Assembly (NCBI RefSeq): GCF_003254275.1
Contig: NZ_QKZK01000003.1
Location: forward strand, 155,746-219,745
DNA from: Breznakibacter xylanolyticus
Lineage (GTDB): Bacteria > Bacteroidota > Bacteroidia > Bacteroidales > Marinilabiliaceae
Direction of reading: 5' to 3'
DNA length: 64,000 bases
Below are positions 62,383 through 64,000 of this stretch, piece by piece. Each line of letters begins with the position of its first letter. The first letter of the stretch is position 1. A program made the translations under genes and the position numbers. The notes under the pieces were generated by a model that did not search any database, was not told the DNA's origin, and saw only the letters and a list, made by a program, of their open reading frames with translations.

Positions 62383-62853
62383 ATGGAGAAGAAAAAGATT
62401 TTATTTGTTTGTTTGGGGAATATTTGTCGTTCTCCAAGTGCTGAGGGGGTGATGAAAGCGATGGTTGATCAAGCCGGTTTATCCGAATTTTTCACCATCG
62501 ACTCAGCCGGGATTCTCAATGTTCATCAAGGTGAGCCGGCCGATACCCGAATGATGGCTCATGCACGTAAGCGCGGCTATCATCTTACCAGTATTAGTCG
62601 CCCTATTGTGCCTGCCGATTTTGATGAATTTGATGTCATTATTGGGATGGATGATCAAAATATGCGTGATTTGGCTCAGAAAGCACCTCATGCCGAGGGA
62701 CTTAAAAAGCTTGTGAAAATGACCGATTTTTCCACGATGCCTGGTGTTGATCGTGTTCCTGATCCTTATTACGGGGGCCCCGATGGCTTTGAGCTTGTTC
62801 TCGATTTGCTCGAAGATGCATGCCAGGGACTCATCCGACATTTTCAGTCGTAA
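62383..62853 (+). CDS. Low-molecular-weight protein tyrosine phosphatase
   Basis: The 156-residue protein has the signature FVCLGNICRSPSAEG with nucleophile Cys10 and Arg16 of the C-x5-R loop, and the general-acid Asp in RVPDPYYGG near residue 125. Such enzymes act on phosphotyrosine of bacterial tyrosine kinases and other proteins. There is no partner kinase beside it. It ends with a 12-bp terminator shared with the convergent kinase gene. Confidence 0.94.
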   Translation: MEKKKILFVCLGNICRSPSAEGVMKAMVDQAGLSEFFTIDSAGILNVHQGEPADTRMMAHARKRGYHLTSISRPIVPADFDEFDVIIGMDDQNMRDLAQKAPHAEGLKKLVKMTDFSTMPGVDRVPDPYYGGPDGFELVLDLLEDACQGLIRHFQS

Positions 62854-62877
62854 TCGGGTCAACGACCTTATGCGCAA

Positions 62878-62908
62878 CGCCCCGTTTGGGGATGAACCAA
62901 ACGGGGCG
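62878..62908. terminator. Perfect 12-bp hairpin between convergent genes
   Basis: CGCCCCGTTTGG (62878-62889) and CCAAACGGGGCG (62897-62908) pair fully. The phosphatase and kinase genes converge here, so it probably serves both. Confidence 0.75.
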
Positions 62909-62931
62909 CTGTGTCGTCGTGAAGTTTAATT

Positions 62932-63639
62932 TTATACAAAACCTCTTGATTCAGCCAGGATGAGAATCATTTCAATGACTTCTTCGTCCGAAAGCGTTTT
63001 GCAGTTAAATGTCAAATCGTAAAAGCTCAAGGGATCTCTGTCGCCTCTGAAATAGTTACGGAACGATTCCCGTTGACGGTCATTGTCCGCACAAATCTTT
63101 TTAGCGGTACTCATGCTTACGTTCTCGTTAATGCTCACAATTTCATTTCGCCATTCTACCGGGGCAAATAATTTAATGTGAACCGCATTTACAAAGTTTT
63201 GTGTGATGATTTCAGCCGCTCGTCCCAAAATGACCACATTGCCTTGTTCTGCTGTTTTATGAATCATTCCGGCGATGGTGTTTTGCACCTTACCGTCGGT
63301 GGGATAATATTCATCCGAGAAGAAAAGAGCCAAATTGTCAAAAAAACCACGTTCTTTTTTATGTGCGATTTCGTTGACCAATGAAGGGGTCATTTTTAGT
63401 TTGTGGGCTGAATCATCAAGGATTTCTTTGCTTATCCATTTCCATTCGTCCATTCCTCCATTGAGGTGGTTCTTTTTTGAGAGTGTTTCGGCCAGCATTT
63501 CGGCAATGCGGTCGCCCGGACAGCCGTATTCACGGCTTATGGTGATGATGGGTTTTGTATGCGCAATGGTAGCATGGTGCGATATGGGATCACTTTTCTC
63601 AGACCGCTCGCGCATGTATTTTAAAAACAGGTTATTCAT
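62932..63639 (-). CDS. Cytidylate-kinase-like protein
   Basis: The 235-residue protein resembles the Cytidylate_kin2 family. It has IITISREYGCPGDRIAEMLA, with GCPGDRIAE as the P-loop variant, and a later VILGRAAEIITQNF and RDPLSFYDLTFNC. Members lack a proven nucleotide substrate and are common in Firmicutes and Bacteroidota. The start is not certain; the ATG at 63639 gives MNNLFLKYMRE. Confidence 0.8.
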   Translation of the reverse strand: MNNLFLKYMRERSEKSDPISHHATIAHTKPIITISREYGCPGDRIAEMLAETLSKKNHLNGGMDEWKWISKEILDDSAHKLKMTPSLVNEIAHKKERGFFDNLALFFSDEYYPTDGKVQNTIAGMIHKTAEQGNVVILGRAAEIITQNFVNAVHIKLFAPVEWRNEIVSINENVSMSTAKKICADNDRQRESFRNYFRGDRDPLSFYDLTFNCKTLSDEEVIEMILILAESRGFV

Positions 63640-63749
63640 GTGTTTGTGGTTTGTGTTTCGTGTCTGGAAGGAGTTTTCCGTGTATTTCCCTTGCCGATGC
63701 GGTGAAATAAGCGGTTTAACCCTTGTGTTGATTGATTGTTATGGTTCTG

Positions 63750-63779
63750 AAAAGATATTAATAAAATTGCGGAATTCAA
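63750..63779 (-). promoter_or_regulatory. Promoter of the cytidylate-kinase-like gene
   Basis: On the minus strand TTG (63777-63779) precedes TATCTTTT (63750-63757) with a 19-base spacer, one base off consensus in the -7 element. The leader would be about 100 bases. Confidence 0.5.
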
Positions 63780-63931
63780 AATAAAGATTTCAAATTGGAG
63801 GCACTGGGCAGAATCGTGGCTGTTAAACTCGATTTGTAAACAGATACATGGTGGCTCATGCTTATTAGGGCATAAACTTCAATGAATTTGACAATGATGT
63901 ATTGCATTTTGTCATTTATTAGGCATAAAAA

Positions 63932-63955
63932 AAAGGGCAGATTTCTCTGCCCTTT
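63932..63955. terminator. Perfect 10-bp hairpin
   Basis: AAAGGGCAGA and TCTGCCCTTT pair around TTTC and an A-rich run precedes the stem. It could end a transcript coming from the right or act in the leader of a gene starting at 63991. Confidence 0.55.
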
Positions 63956-63990
63956 CCCCTTAATCAGCTTTGTTAACCAAATCCAAATCT

Positions 63991-64000
63991 ATGAAAAAAA
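63991..64000 (+). CDS. Possible first codons of a further gene
   Basis: ATGAAAAAAA at the window end follows TTAACCAAATCCAAATCT, a leader often seen before exported-protein genes (frequently susC-like) in this phylum. Only three codons are visible, so nothing can be said of the product. Confidence 0.3.

Larger units (their letters stand above)
63640..63990. other. Upstream spacer
   Basis: No gene is seen. The stretch holds a promoter (63750-63779) for the kinase gene on the minus strand, a terminator-like hairpin (63932-63955) and the leader of a possible next gene. Confidence 0.5.

Overview
The window is a chromosomal segment of a member of the Bacteroidota, probably a Bacteroidales or Marinilabiliales relative. 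The evidence is a SusC/SusD pair beside a hybrid two-component regulator, many lipoproteins, genes lacking Shine-Dalgarno sequences, and promoters of the TTG-N19/20-TAnnTTTG type. Species cannot be named from the sequence alone.

Accessory half (1-18,900). It opens with the 3' part of a helicase gene followed by a GIY-YIG nuclease, with a 14-bp tandem repeat between them. Next come an orphan UmuD-like protein, a group of small secreted, MORN-repeat and lipoprotein genes, and a minus-strand operon for an ECF sigma factor, a membrane TPR protein of anti-sigma type and a large TPR-CHAT (caspase-like) protein. Three AT-rich genes of unknown function follow. From about 13,540 to 18,900 lies a gene-poor stretch. 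It holds palindromic repeats, C/T-rich minisatellites, a set of small genes that recurs in Bacteroidota (function unknown), a possible short noncoding transcript and the stump of a tyrosine integrase. It ends at tRNA-Ser(GGA) and tRNA-Trp(CCA), so it looks like a decayed integrated element.

Catabolic half (19,270-62,300). Four linked units act on pectin sugars. (1) A hybrid two-component regulator divergent from susC-susD and a GH105 unsaturated rhamnogalacturonyl hydrolase. (2) uxaC-kdgK-eda-gnd-exuT-like-lacI, preceded by two identical LacI-type operators that flank a promoter. (3) A multidomain secreted pectin methylesterase. (4) An SDR-type mannonate/fructuronate oxidoreductase with uxuA, and, further on, a Nudix-type AraR regulator with araA, a sodium-sugar symporter, araD and araB. 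Together these carry galacturonate/glucuronate to pyruvate and glyceraldehyde-3-phosphate (UxaC, UxuB-like, UxuA, KdgK, Eda) and arabinose to xylulose-5-phosphate. Tagaturonate reductase, KduI/KduD and pectate lyases are not in the window.

Between these units are housekeeping genes: a methyltransferase with a newly read 51-residue lipoprotein gene, pyruvate:ferredoxin oxidoreductase, an AAA ATPase, a GNAT acetyltransferase, YebC, an AgcS-type symporter with a large insertion, and an AraC regulator. The window ends with a low-molecular-weight tyrosine phosphatase, a cytidylate-kinase-like protein, and what may be the first codons of a further gene.
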